Assembly: GCA_934589675.1 (NCBI GenBank)
Contig: CAKTOF010000006.1
Location: 62,001-126,000, forward strand
DNA: 64,000 bases
Reading direction: 5' to 3'
Source: an uncultured Oscillospiraceae bacterium
Lineage (GTDB): Bacteria; Bacillota; Clostridia; Oscillospirales; Oscillospiraceae
The notes under the pieces are model-generated. The model had not been told where the DNA came from, searched no databases, and saw nothing but the letters and a program-made list of their open reading frames with translations. This document shows positions 1 through 9,009 of this stretch, in pieces (position 1 is the stretch's first letter; every line of letters starts with the position of its first letter). The position numbers and the translations under genes are program-made.

Positions 1-1
1 C

Positions 2-511
2 GCAGGTGAAATTCTGTGCGCGGACGGCGTGATCTTACCCGGCGTCGGCGCGTTCCCGGACGCGATGGCGCAGCTGGAAAAATCCGGCCTTGTGCCCGCG
101 CTGCGGCAAAGCGCAAAGGAAAAGCCGCTGCTCGGAATCTGCCTCGGGATGCAGATGCTCTTTGACCGCTCGAGCGAGGTGCGCCCGTGTGAGGGGCTCG
201 GGCTCATCCCGGGGTCGGTCGACCGCATCAAAACGCCGCTCAAGCTGCCGCAGATCGGCTGGAACAGCCTGACGCTTTGCGGAGAAAGTCCGCTCTTTTC
301 CGGCGTTTTGAGCGGCGAGTACGTCTATTTTGTCCACAGCTACATGGCCTTCTGCGAAAACGCGGCCGACGTGGCGGCCGTGTGCGACTACGGCGGGTCG
401 GTGACGGCGGCCGTCGCGCGCGGGAATGTGTTCGGATGCCAGTTCCACCCGGAAAAATCGGGCGAGACGGGCCTTCGCATCTTGAGAAATTTTGGGGAGC
501 TGAGCCGATGA
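2..511 (+). CDS. hisH: Imidazole glycerol phosphate synthase subunit HisH (5' end cut off by window)
   Basis: Glutaminase subunit of the HisHF complex; it releases ammonia from glutamine for HisF in histidine synthesis. The open frame runs into the window from its left edge (first full codon at base 2), so roughly 30-40 N-terminal residues are missing. The class I amidotransferase nucleophile elbow GICLGMQ and the C-terminal QFHPEKSG with the catalytic His-Glu are both visible, as is the oxyanion region PGVGAFPDAM. The stop codon overlaps the hisA start (ATGA), showing translational coupling in a compact his operon. Confidence 0.95.
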   Translation, partial: AGEILCADGVILPGVGAFPDAMAQLEKSGLVPALRQSAKEKPLLGICLGMQMLFDRSSEVRPCEGLGLIPGSVDRIKTPLKLPQIGWNSLTLCGESPLFSGVLSGEYVYFVHSYMAFCENAADVAAVCDYGGSVTAAVARGNVFGCQFHPEKSGETGLRILRNFGELSR

Positions 512-1221
512 TCGTTCTGCCGGCAATTGACTTGAAGGACGGCGCGTGCGTGCGCCTTTATAAGGGCGACTTTGCCACGGTGCACACCGTGTCGGACGAC
601 GCCGTGTCCACGGCGCTGCACTTTCGCGCGTGCGGCGCGGAGGAGATCCACATGGTCGACCTCGACGGCGCGAAGGACGGCGTGCGCAAAAACGCGGACA
701 TCGTCCGGCGTGTTGCAGAGGAGTCGGGTCTGAAGATCGAGCTCGGCGGCGGCATCCGCTCCATGGAGGATCTGAAGGCCGTGTTCGAGCTCGGCGTTTA
801 CCGCGCCGTCATCGGCTCGGCCGCGGTCACGGATCCGGACTTCGTCGCGGAGGCAGCAGCGCGCTACGGCGAGCGCGTCGCCGTCGGCGTGGATGCCAAA
901 GACGGCTGCGTCCGCACGGCCGGGTGGCTGGACGACTCGGGCGAGGACTACCTCGCCTTCGCCCGCCGCATGGCGTCGCTCGGCGTAAAAGGCATCATTT
1001 TCACGGACATCGACACGGACGGCACGCTGGCCGGCCCGCCGCTCCGCCGCCTCGGCGCGCTGCGCACGGCGCTCTCCTGCCGCCTGACCGCGTCGGGCGG
1101 CGTCGGCTCGAACGAGGACGTGCGGGACCTCAAATCGGCCGGTATGGACGCCGTCATCATCGGCAAGGCGTATTACGACGGCCGCGTCGACCTGCGCCGG
1201 GCCATCGAGGAGGCGCGCTGA
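508..1221 (+). CDS. hisA: ProFAR isomerase HisA
   Basis: 1-(5-phosphoribosyl)-5-[(5-phosphoribosylamino)methylideneamino]imidazole-4-carboxamide isomerase, a (beta/alpha)8 barrel of 237 residues, the normal family length. The start is the ATG that overlaps the hisH stop and gives the typical N-terminus MIVLPAIDLKDG, which carries the first catalytic Asp. The second catalytic Asp lies in GVDAKDG near the middle. The phosphate-binding segments GGGIRS and SGGVGS are also visible. A TGATG junction links it to hisF. Nothing unusual. Confidence 0.96.
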   Translation: MIVLPAIDLKDGACVRLYKGDFATVHTVSDDAVSTALHFRACGAEEIHMVDLDGAKDGVRKNADIVRRVAEESGLKIELGGGIRSMEDLKAVFELGVYRAVIGSAAVTDPDFVAEAAARYGERVAVGVDAKDGCVRTAGWLDDSGEDYLAFARRMASLGVKGIIFTDIDTDGTLAGPPLRRLGALRTALSCRLTASGGVGSNEDVRDLKSAGMDAVIIGKAYYDGRVDLRRAIEEAR

Positions 1222-1976
1222 TGCTGGCAAAACGGATCATCCCGTGTCTGGACGTCGACGGCGGGCGCGTGGTCAAGGGCGTGAATTTCGTCGACATCCG
1301 CGATGCAGGCGACCCCGTGGAGCTCGCGCGGCACTACTCCGACGCGGGCGCGGACGAGATCGTCTTTCTCGACATCACGGCCACGAACGAGGCGCGTCGC
1401 TCCGTCATGGACGTCATCGAGCGGACGGGGCGGCAGGTGTTCGTCCCGCTGACCGTCGGCGGCGGCATCCGCACCGTCGACGATTTTACGGGCATATTGC
1501 GCGCGGGCGCGGACAAGATCTCCGTGAACTCCGCGGCCGAGCGCGACCCGTCGCTCATCTCCCGCGCGGCTGAGCGCTTCGGCAGCCAGTGCGTCGTCGT
1601 CGCCATCGACGGCCGGCGCCGGGAGGACGGCTCGTATGAGGTCGTGACCGCCGGCGGCCGCGTCCGGACGGGGCGGGACGTCGTGGCGTGGGCGCGCGAG
1701 GCAGAAATGCTCGGCGCGGGCGAGATCCTGCTCACAAGCATGGACGCCGACGGGACAAAGCGCGGGTTTGACCTTGCCATGACGCGCGCGGTCGTCGATG
1801 CCGTGAACATCCCCGTCATCGCCTCCGGCGGCTGCGGGTGCCTGCAGGATTTTGCGGACGTATTTGAAAAAACGGGCTGCGACGCCGCGCTGGCGGCCAG
1901 CCTGTTCCATTTCGGAGAGCTGACGATCGGCCAGGTCAAGGAATTCCTGGCCGCGCGCGGCATCCCGGTGAGGTGA
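1221..1976 (+). CDS. hisF: Imidazole glycerol phosphate synthase cyclase subunit HisF
   Basis: Cyclase subunit that, with HisH, forms imidazole glycerol phosphate and AICAR. 251 residues. The N-terminus MLAKRIIPCLDVDGGRVVKG contains the catalytic Asp11, and the second catalytic Asp is in VVVAIDGRR. Phosphate-binding loops VGGGIRT and ASGGCG are present. The frame starts on the last base of hisA, and hisI begins four bases after its stop, consistent with one polycistronic unit. Confidence 0.96.
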   Translation: MLAKRIIPCLDVDGGRVVKGVNFVDIRDAGDPVELARHYSDAGADEIVFLDITATNEARRSVMDVIERTGRQVFVPLTVGGGIRTVDDFTGILRAGADKISVNSAAERDPSLISRAAERFGSQCVVVAIDGRRREDGSYEVVTAGGRVRTGRDVVAWAREAEMLGAGEILLTSMDADGTKRGFDLAMTRAVVDAVNIPVIASGGCGCLQDFADVFEKTGCDAALAASLFHFGELTIGQVKEFLAARGIPVR

Positions 1977-1980
1977 GAGT

Positions 1981-2307
1981 ATGATCGAGATCCATGACCT
2001 GTTCCAAAAATCCGAGCTCATCCCCGTCATCGTCCAGAATGCGCGGACGAAGGACGTGCTCATGCTCGGCTTTGCCAATGAGGAGGCCGTCCGGCGCACG
2101 TTTGAGACGAAAACGGCGTGGTTCTGGTCGCGCAGCCGGAAAAAGCTCTGGAACAAGGGCGAGACGAGCGGGAATTTCCTGCACGTCGAGAAAATCATCA
2201 CCGACTGCGACACTGATACGCTCCTGCTGCTCTGCCGCCCGGACGGGCCGACGTGCCACACGGGAAGCGAAAGCTGCTTTTATAATGTAATGGAGGAATT
2301 TGCATGA
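1981..2307 (+). CDS. hisI: Phosphoribosyl-AMP cyclohydrolase HisI
   Basis: Third step of histidine synthesis: hydrolytic opening of the purine ring of PR-AMP. 108 residues, the normal size for a stand-alone cyclohydrolase without the fused HisE domain. Metal-binding cysteines occur in the C-terminal stretch (TDCDTD, then PTCHTGSESCF), and the substrate-binding FWSRSRKKLWNKGETSGN segment is clear. Its stop overlaps the hisE start by four bases. Confidence 0.95.
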   Translation: MIEIHDLFQKSELIPVIVQNARTKDVLMLGFANEEAVRRTFETKTAWFWSRSRKKLWNKGETSGNFLHVEKIITDCDTDTLLLLCRPDGPTCHTGSESCFYNVMEEFA

Positions 2308-2630
2308 ACGACACATGGAACCGGCTCTACGCCGTCGTCTGCGACCGGAAGGAAAACCCGCAGGAGGGAAGCTACACCTGCTACCTCTTTGAAAAGGGCA
2401 TGGACAAGATCCTCAAAAAGGTGGGCGAGGAGTGCGCCGAGACGATCATCGCCGCGAAAAACGGCGATAATTTCGAGACGATCGGCGAGATCTCCGACCT
2501 TTTGTACCACCTGACCGTCATGATGGCCGAGGCGGGCATCACGGTCGAGGACGTGTGCGCCAAGCTCGACGAGCGCAGCCTGAAGATCGGCAACCTCAAG
2601 CAGCTCAAGACCGTCGACCACGACACCTGA
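2304..2630 (+). CDS. hisE: Phosphoribosyl-ATP pyrophosphatase HisE
   Basis: Second step of histidine synthesis, an all-alpha MazG-like pyrophosphohydrolase. 108 residues with the typical metal-binding segment KVGEECAETIIAAKNGD and the LLYHLTVMMAE helix. It is the last his gene here, as the next gene belongs to a different unit. No strong intrinsic terminator is visible between hisE and the promoter at 2684, only a short GC-rich inverted repeat directly after the stop. Confidence 0.95.
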   Translation: MNDTWNRLYAVVCDRKENPQEGSYTCYLFEKGMDKILKKVGEECAETIIAAKNGDNFETIGEISDLLYHLTVMMAEAGITVEDVCAKLDERSLKIGNLKQLKTVDHDT

Positions 2631-2683
2631 CGGCGCGGCCGGCACGCCAATTAACAATTTTGAAAAAAATCCGTGATATTGAC

Positions 2684-2713
2684 TTTACAAATAAGGAATT
2701 GTTGTGGTACAAT
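2684..2713 (+). promoter_or_regulatory. Sigma-A type promoter of solute-binding protein gene 1
   Basis: TTTACA, 18-bp spacer, TACAAT. It lies about 290 bp upstream of the lipoprotein start at 3001, giving a long 5' leader. The leader contains a GC-rich imperfect stem-loop at 2834-2863 (outer GGAGCC/GGCTCC, inner CCGCA/TGCGG). I do not recognise a known riboswitch class in it. Confidence 0.6.
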
Positions 2714-3000
2714 ACAACCCGAACCCAGGTGACCCCGGTTGGATAGCCCTCGCATCGCGATTTCTTTGCATCCCAGCACAAGAACCTTCGACGCGCCAGC
2801 ATTTCCCCCGGTGGCTTTCGGCGCGTATTGGCCGGAGCCCGTCCGCATCCTGCGGCCGGCTCCCATAAACGGCGAAAGACACACTTGGACGCAGTACGGA
2901 TTTTTCCGTGCCGCGTCTTTTGTTTTGCCCCAACACTTTTGATGTTAGCCCCGCCTCCCGGCGGGTCCGACATAAATTAATCCTGGAGGACGATTTTCGT

Positions 3001-4593
3001 ATGAAGAAACTCAGCAAGATCCTTGCTCTGCTTCTCGCGCTTGTCATGATCCTCTCTGCGCTGGCAGCTTGCTCCAGCGACAAGAGCGACGACAAGGGCG
3101 ACGCAGGCGACGCCGCGGCTTCCGACAGCGGCGATACCACGACGGGCGGCGATTCCGCACACAAGCTGACCATTGGCGTCATGCAGTCCCCGAGCACCCA
3201 TGACCCGCAGGCCACGAACGAGAAGAAGCGTTATCAGTCCAAGCTGATCTACGACTCCCTCATGGCCATGAACCCGGAGACGGGCGAGGTCGAGCCGCTG
3301 CTTGCCGAGAGCGTTGCATATCTCGATGAGCTGACCCTGCAGGTCAAGCTCCGTCAGGACGTCACGTTCACCAACGGTCAGAGCCTGACGGCCGAGGACG
3401 TGCTCTACTCTCTGCAGAACGTCTACGGCGTCGGCCAGATGGCTTCCTACTTCGAGTGCTACGATTGGGATGCCACCGAGATCGTGGACGACTACACCAT
3501 CAACTTCAAGTTCACGAAGGAGTACGGCCCGGCCATCTCCCTGCTGGCGACCTACGACATCTACTGCAAGGCTGACCTCGAGGGCGATTCCGCCCTTGAC
3601 GCGGACGCCTGGATGACCGCCCCGAACGGCACCGGCCCGTACTACTGCGTCGAGAATGTCGATTCCTCGCACTGCACCTACCGCGTCAAGGACAACTACT
3701 GGGGCACCACGCCGGAGTGCGAGGAGGTCACCTACAAGTACTACTCCGAGGCCTCCACGATGTACATCGACTTCGAGGCCGGCAACCTTGACGCTGCCAT
3801 CGGCCTGAGCGAGACCGACGCGCAGCGCGTTCTCAACGGCGAGGCCCCCGCGAGCACCGTCTATTCGGTCAACCCGGTCCGTGACTGCCTGCTCGTTGTC
3901 CTGCCGGAGTACGTCGAGGCATTTAAGGATGAGCGCGTCCGCGAGGCGGTCTCTCTGGTCCTCGACCAGAACGCCATCGCCACGGCTGCCTATGGCTGCC
4001 TGAAGATCGACGCCACGAGCATCCTGCCGGCCACCGTTAAGTTCTACGAGGAGCAGGAGCCGTACACCGTCGACATCGACCGCGCCAAGGCCCTTCTGGA
4101 AGAGGCTGGCTACGCTGGCGGCTTTGACCTGAGCGTTGTTGTCACCCCGGACAACCAGACGGTTGCCGAGGCCATTCAGGGCTGCCTGTCCCAGATCGGC
4201 ATCAATATGAGCATTGAGAGCTACGATCCGGGCACGGCCATCCCGATGATGATGAACGGCGAGACCGACCTGTGCCTGAAGGTCGCCGAGGGCGGCTCCA
4301 TCACCGGCGACCCGTCCCTGCTCGTCGACACGCTCGGCCCGAACTCCACGCTCGGCGCTGCCCGTCAGACCGACGCGACGTGGGCTGCCGCGTTTGACAA
4401 GGCGCTCTACAGCTCCGACGAGTCCGCGCGCGCCGAGGGCTATGCCGAGATGCAGGAGTGGGCCCGCGAGACCAACCGCATCATCCCGATCTGCGAACGT
4501 GCGAATATGTTCGTCTACAACGGCGACAAGATCGCGAGCTTCAACCTCGCCTGCGCCGACGAGCCGAACGTCCGCTTCGTCACCTTCAAGTAA
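3001..4593 (+). CDS. ABC transporter solute-binding lipoprotein, family 5 (paralogue 1)
   Basis: Extracellular lipid-anchored binding protein of the peptide/nickel family (SBP_bac_5), 530 residues. The start at MKKLSKIL follows a GGAGG site. A signal peptide with a hydrophobic core ends in the lipobox LAAC (Cys about residue 23), followed by an Asp/Gly/Ser-rich linker. The mature part has the family pattern of N-lobe ...DPQATN..., LRQDVTFTNGQSLTAEDV, and the late CERANMFVYN segment. It is clearly paralogous to the next two genes. No ABC permease or ATPase lies nearby, so the partner transporter must be elsewhere. Substrate unknown; a small peptide or similar ligand is the family default. Confidence 0.85.
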   Translation: MKKLSKILALLLALVMILSALAACSSDKSDDKGDAGDAAASDSGDTTTGGDSAHKLTIGVMQSPSTHDPQATNEKKRYQSKLIYDSLMAMNPETGEVEPLLAESVAYLDELTLQVKLRQDVTFTNGQSLTAEDVLYSLQNVYGVGQMASYFECYDWDATEIVDDYTINFKFTKEYGPAISLLATYDIYCKADLEGDSALDADAWMTAPNGTGPYYCVENVDSSHCTYRVKDNYWGTTPECEEVTYKYYSEASTMYIDFEAGNLDAAIGLSETDAQRVLNGEAPASTVYSVNPVRDCLLVVLPEYVEAFKDERVREAVSLVLDQNAIATAAYGCLKIDATSILPATVKFYEEQEPYTVDIDRAKALLEEAGYAGGFDLSVVVTPDNQTVAEAIQGCLSQIGINMSIESYDPGTAIPMMMNGETDLCLKVAEGGSITGDPSLLVDTLGPNSTLGAARQTDATWAAAFDKALYSSDESARAEGYAEMQEWARETNRIIPICERANMFVYNGDKIASFNLACADEPNVRFVTFK

Positions 4594-4627
4594 GTCTGCT
4601 TCCTGCGAAGCGGTCTTGTGACTTCAT

Positions 4628-4666
4628 GCCCCGCGGCGATCCATCCGGATCGCCGCGGGGCTTTTT
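4628..4666 (+). terminator. Intrinsic terminator after solute-binding protein 1
   Basis: A perfect 15-bp GC-rich stem (4628-4642 with 4647-4661), 4-nt loop, followed by TTTTT. Confidence 0.9.
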
Positions 4667-4771
4667 CTTCCGAAAAACGTGATTGTGCTGCATCCCAGTA
4701 CAAATATTACAAATCTATGAATTGTTTTCGGTGGAAAGTTCACAATTTTTCACTGGACGACAAAAATGGCA

Positions 4772-4813
4772 TTTACAAAGCGGTAGATATATGCTAAAGT
4801 GTTGACATGTCAA
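4772..4813 (+). promoter_or_regulatory. Promoter of solute-binding protein gene 2 with a palindrome at the start site
   Basis: TTTACA (4772-4777), 17-bp spacer, TAAAGT (4795-4800). Directly after the -10 lies a perfect 12-bp palindrome, TTGACATGTCAA (4802-4813), covering the expected transcription start, so it is a candidate operator. The leader to the gene is about 175 nt and contains a run of GC-rich inverted repeats around 4900-4922. Confidence 0.6.
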
Positions 4814-4984
4814 TTATGACAAATCAAACGGCCAGCATACCCGGATGTTTTCGGCAGAATCCACAAACCTGAGCTTTTCTCTCGCGCATCCCCCCAGCGC
4901 CGCGCGGCCGCTGCCGCGCGCTTTCCACGTTCGGTTTTTCTATGCGCAAGCATATTAAGACATAACATCAATGGAGGTTGAAAG

Positions 4985-6607
4985 ATGAAAAAGATCAGCA
5001 AACTGCTCGCACTGCTCCTTGCCCTCGTCATGATTTTCTCGGTCCTGGCCGCGTGCTCCAGCTCCGATGACAAGGACACCGGAACAAAGAACAACACCCA
5101 GACCGATGCCAATAATCCGGCCGATTCCGGCAGCCAGGACGGCGCTGCCGCTGACGGCGAAAAGGACTACACCCTCAAGATCGGCATGATGCAGGCCAAC
5201 AACACCCACGACCCGTGGGCCGACGGCCAGACGAACCGCACCCAGATGCAGACGATCTTCGAGCGCCTGCTCAACCAGAACGCCGAGACCGGCGAGCTCG
5301 AGCCGTGGCTTGCCGAGAGCTATGAGTACACCGATGACAGCACGCTGCGCGTCAAGCTGCGCGACAACGTCTACTTCACCGACGGCCAGAAGCTGACCGC
5401 CAACGACGTTCTACTGTCCTACCGCGACTATTGGGCTGCCGGCCGTATGTCCTCGTACTTCGAGGCCTATGACTGGGACGCCACGGAGATCGTCGACGAC
5501 CTGACCATCGACTTCAAGTTCACCATGGAATTCGGCCCGGCCGTCACCATGATGGGCGCGTGGGGCATCTTCTGCGCCGAGGATATGTTCGGCGACACGG
5601 CTGCCTCCGCCGACAAGTGGATGACCGCCCCGAACGGCACCGGCCCGTACTACTGCGTGGAGAACGTCGCCTCCGCTTACGCCGTCTACGAGCGCAAGTC
5701 GGCCGACCAGTACTGGGGCGAGCTGCCCGAGTGCACGAAGGTCACCTACCAGTACTACTCCGAGTCCTCCACCATGTACATCGACTTTGAGTCCGGCGCG
5801 ATCGACGCCGCCTGCGCCCTCGGCGTCATGGATGCCCAGCGCGTGCTCGACGGCGACTGCCCGTCCTTCACCGGCTACTACCTCAACCCGATCAACGACG
5901 TCATGATGCTCATCCTCCCTGACGAGGTCGAGCTGTTTGACGACGTCCGCGTCCGTCAGGCTATGATGATGGCCGTCGACCGCGAGAACTGCGCGCTTGC
6001 CCAGTACGGCCCGCTCTACATGTCGGCTGACTCCATCATCCCGAGCACCGTCAACTACTACGAGGCGCAGGAGTACCCCGCCTATGATCCCGAAGGCGCC
6101 AAGGCGCTCCTCGCCGAGGCCGGCTACCCGGACGGCATCACCCTCAACTACATCGTCACCATGGATCAGCAGGATCTTCAGGAGGCCATTCAGGCGTCCA
6201 TGGCTGCGGCCGGCATCACGCTCAACTGCGAGAGCTACGATCCGGGCACTGCCATTCCGATGTTCCGCGACGGCAAGACCGACATCCTGACCAAGCAGGC
6301 GGAGGGCGGCGCGTACATCAACGAGCCGGCGCTCCTGCTCGACACCCTTGGCCCGACCTCCACGCTGCCGCCTGCCGGCATGGTTGCTCCGGAGTGGGCG
6401 GAGGCCTTTGAAGAGGCGCTGTACAGCACCGACACGAACATGCGTGCCGACGGCTACTCCAAGCTCCAGAAATGGGCGGCCGAGGAGTACCGCATTCTCC
6501 CGATCTGCGAGCGCGCGAACATGACGGTCTACAACACCGACAAGCTCGCCAGCTTTGTCCTGGCCTGCGCCGATGAGCCGTGCGCCCAGTACGCGAAGTT
6601 CAACTAA
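4985..6607 (+). CDS. ABC transporter solute-binding lipoprotein, family 5 (paralogue 2)
   Basis: 540-residue binding lipoprotein, paralogue of its two neighbours. Signal peptide MKKISKLLALLLALVMIF with lipobox LAAC, then a Ser/Asp/Asn-rich linker. Large blocks are shared with paralogues 1 and 3, including YDWDATEIVDD, APNGTGPYYCVENV and SSTMYIDFE. It differs in ligand-lobe segments, for example around residues 70-90, so different ligands are plausible. It has its own promoter, leader and terminator, so it is a separate transcription unit rather than part of a transporter operon. Confidence 0.85.
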   Translation: MKKISKLLALLLALVMIFSVLAACSSSDDKDTGTKNNTQTDANNPADSGSQDGAAADGEKDYTLKIGMMQANNTHDPWADGQTNRTQMQTIFERLLNQNAETGELEPWLAESYEYTDDSTLRVKLRDNVYFTDGQKLTANDVLLSYRDYWAAGRMSSYFEAYDWDATEIVDDLTIDFKFTMEFGPAVTMMGAWGIFCAEDMFGDTAASADKWMTAPNGTGPYYCVENVASAYAVYERKSADQYWGELPECTKVTYQYYSESSTMYIDFESGAIDAACALGVMDAQRVLDGDCPSFTGYYLNPINDVMMLILPDEVELFDDVRVRQAMMMAVDRENCALAQYGPLYMSADSIIPSTVNYYEAQEYPAYDPEGAKALLAEAGYPDGITLNYIVTMDQQDLQEAIQASMAAAGITLNCESYDPGTAIPMFRDGKTDILTKQAEGGAYINEPALLLDTLGPTSTLPPAGMVAPEWAEAFEEALYSTDTNMRADGYSKLQKWAAEEYRILPICERANMTVYNTDKLASFVLACADEPCAQYAKFN

Positions 6608-6632
6608 GTCCACAATCAGCTTTTGCCCCTCT

Positions 6633-6670
6633 GAGCAGGGCGCGCCCTAAGGCGCGTCCTGCTCTTTTTT
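6633..6670 (+). terminator. Intrinsic terminator after solute-binding protein 2
   Basis: A 14-bp stem (6633-6646 with 6651-6664, one G-U pair), CTAA loop, then TTTTTT. Confidence 0.9.
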
Positions 6671-6768
6671 CGGCAGCCTGACCAATATGCAGATATACAG
6701 TATAAATACGAACAAGTATGATAAATGAACAATTTTTGCATCAATTCATTTTTTCTTAACAAATGCTA

Positions 6769-6797
6769 TTTACAACAGCACCCAAACATGATACAAT
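6769..6797 (+). promoter_or_regulatory. Promoter of solute-binding protein gene 3
   Basis: TTTACA, 17-bp spacer, TACAAT, nearly the same hexamers as the promoters of the other two paralogues. The 5' leader is about 195 nt and has a GC-rich stem-loop around 6909-6932 (CCGGGCCGCA / TGCGGCTCCGG). Confidence 0.65.
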
Positions 6798-6994
6798 GCG
6801 CCCGTACAGAGAAAATTACCAAAGAAATCAGGCGAAACCGACAGACTGTTGTTAATATGCAACAAAACGACGAACACCGGCGAGATTTCATATCCCAGCG
6901 CCCTTCGCGCCGGGCCGCATTGCGGCTCCGGTACCCAAAGCCCGGTTTTGACGGATCATACCGTGAAAACAATATATGACTTGGAGGACGGATC

Positions 6995-8653
6995 ATGAAA
7001 AAGCTCACGAAACTGCTCGCACTGCTCCTGACCCTGGCAATGATTTTCTCAGTTCTGGCAGCCTGTTCATCGGACAAGGACAAGAAAAACGATGGCGGCG
7101 CATCGACCACGACGCCGTCTGGCGGCGACACCGGCGGCGAGCCTGCGCCCGAAGGCGATAAAGCTCCCTCCGGCGGCAGCGACCCCGCACCGTCCGGCGG
7201 CGACAAGGACTATACGCTCCAGATCGGCTTCATGACCCCCAACGGCACGCATGACCCGAACGCGGCCGGCCAGACGAGCCGCACCCAGATGCAGACCGTG
7301 TTCCAGCGCCTGTTTGAGCAGGATCCGGTCACGAAAGAGATGAAGCCGTGGCTCGCGACGAGCGCGGAGTACATTGACGACCTGACGCTCCAGGTCAAGC
7401 TGCGCGATGACGTCTACTTCACCGACGGCCAGCACATGACGAGTAAGGACGTCTTCTACTGCTACCGCGACTACTGGGCGGCCGGCTTCATGAGCTCGTA
7501 CTTCGAGTGCTATGACTGGGACGCGTCCGAGATCGTGGACGACTACACCATCAACTTCAAGTTCACGAAGGAATACGGCCCGGCCGTTACCTACCTTGGC
7601 TCCTGGGCGATCTACTGCTATGAGGATATGCCCTACGGCGACAACAAGTCCGACTCCGACAAGTGGTTCAGCGCCCCGAACGGCACCGGCCCGTACTACT
7701 GCGTCGAGAACGTTGCTTCGGCCTACGTCACCTACCAGCGCAAGGACGCCGCTGACTACTGGGGCGAGCTGCCCGAGTGCGAAAAGGTGACCTATCGCTA
7801 CTATTCCGAGTCTTCGACCATGTACATCGACTTTGAGTCCGGCGCCATCGACGCGGCGTGCGCCATCAGCGCGCAGGACGCTGAGCGCGTTCTTGCCGGC
7901 GACTGCCCGTCGTTCACCGGCTACTACCTCAACTCCATCCGCGACGTCCTCATGATCATCCTTCCGGAAGAGACGGCGACATTTGATGACATCCGCGTCC
8001 GCGAGGCGTTCTTCAAGTCCGTCGATCGCACCAATGTTGCGCTGGCCATGTACGGCCCGCTGTTCATCGAGGCTGACTCCATCCTGCCTGCGTCGGTCAA
8101 GTACTATGAGAGCCAGAAGACCGTCGATTACGATCCCGAAGGCGCGAAGGCCCTCCTCGCCGAGGCCGGCTATCCGGACGGCATCTCGTTCCGCCTGATC
8201 GTCACGATGGATATGCAGAATCTGGCCGAGGCGCTTCAGGCCTCGCTCGCCGCGGGCGGCATCAACATCTCGGTTGAGAGCTATGACCCGGGCACGGCCA
8301 TCCCGATGCTGCGCGACATGGAATCCGACTTCATCTGCAAGCAGGCTGAAGGCGGCGCCTACATCGACGAGCCGGGCCTGCTGCTCGACACGCTCAGCCC
8401 GGTCTCCACGCTGCCGCCGGCCGGCATGCAGGATCCCGTCTGGGCCGCCGCGTTTGACGAGGCGCTCTATAACACCGACAGCGACAAGCGTGCAGAAGGC
8501 TATGCCAAGCTGCAGGAGTGGGCCGCGAATGAGTACCGCATTATCCCGATGTGCGAGCGTGCGAACATGTTCATCTACAACACGGATAAGCTCGCGAGCT
8601 TCGTCCTCAACTGCGCCGACGAGCCGTGCCCGCAGTACGCCGTGTTCAACTGA
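6995..8653 (+). CDS. ABC transporter solute-binding lipoprotein, family 5 (paralogue 3)
   Basis: 552-residue binding lipoprotein, the third of the tandem set. The signal peptide ends in lipobox LAAC. The linker to the mature domain is longer than in the other two and is rich in Gly, Ser, Pro and Thr (about residues 28-65). The folded part is closest to paralogue 2 (shared KDYTLQIGFM-like start, STLPPAGM, CERANM). The start ATG has a TTGGAGGA site upstream. The set most likely arose by repeated local duplication followed by divergence. Transport partner and ligand unknown. Confidence 0.85.
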   Translation: MKKLTKLLALLLTLAMIFSVLAACSSDKDKKNDGGASTTTPSGGDTGGEPAPEGDKAPSGGSDPAPSGGDKDYTLQIGFMTPNGTHDPNAAGQTSRTQMQTVFQRLFEQDPVTKEMKPWLATSAEYIDDLTLQVKLRDDVYFTDGQHMTSKDVFYCYRDYWAAGFMSSYFECYDWDASEIVDDYTINFKFTKEYGPAVTYLGSWAIYCYEDMPYGDNKSDSDKWFSAPNGTGPYYCVENVASAYVTYQRKDAADYWGELPECEKVTYRYYSESSTMYIDFESGAIDAACAISAQDAERVLAGDCPSFTGYYLNSIRDVLMIILPEETATFDDIRVREAFFKSVDRTNVALAMYGPLFIEADSILPASVKYYESQKTVDYDPEGAKALLAEAGYPDGISFRLIVTMDMQNLAEALQASLAAGGINISVESYDPGTAIPMLRDMESDFICKQAEGGAYIDEPGLLLDTLSPVSTLPPAGMQDPVWAAAFDEALYNTDSDKRAEGYAKLQEWAANEYRIIPMCERANMFIYNTDKLASFVLNCADEPCPQYAVFN

Positions 8654-8718
8654 TTTTCTCTGATTCTCGCCATGGCCGCTTCTGACCAGACGGCTTGAGA
8701 AAGTGCACAGGCAGAAAC

Positions 8719-8756
8719 CGCCGCGGCCCCATCGGGGCCGCGGCGTTCTGCTGCTT
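8719..8756 (+). terminator. Terminator after solute-binding protein 3
   Basis: A 12-bp all-GC stem (8719-8730 with 8734-8745) with a 3-nt loop, followed by an interrupted T tract. Confidence 0.7.
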
Positions 8757-8835
8757 TCTGGCGGATGACCACATCCCGCCGCGGACTGCGGCATCGCGTC
8801 TGTACGGTACCGATTGCGGCACGCGGCTTCCGAAT

Positions 8836-8984
8836 GGCTCCCCTTTTAAGGGGAGCTGGCGCCGAAGGCGACTGAGAGGTGGGCTTTCTGATCTGATGTG
8901 CACCCACGATGGTGCGCGCAAAACTTTCGGCTCCACCTCTCCGTCACGGCTGACGCCGTGCCACCTCCCCTTAAAAGGGGAGGC
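8836..8984. repeat. MITE-like interspersed element with palindromic ends
   Basis: About 150 bp bounded by inverted termini. The left end carries GCTCCCCTTTTAAGGGGAGC (8837-8856) and the right end CCTCCCCTTAAAAGGGGAGG (8964-8983). Each end is itself nearly palindromic and they lie in inverse orientation, both followed inward by a GGTGGC/GCTGGC and GAGAGGTGG-like motif. There is no coding capacity in between. From general experience such CTCCCCTTTTAAGGGGAG elements are common between genes in gut Clostridia; no copy number can be given from this window. Confidence 0.7.
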
Positions 8985-9009
8985 TTGGGCGCGTGCTGCA
9001 ATCGGCGCA

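Noticed and set aside
2714..3000. T-box or other riboswitch in the first binding-protein leader
   Set aside because: No T-box sequence and no matching specifier structure; only one GC-rich stem-loop is visible.
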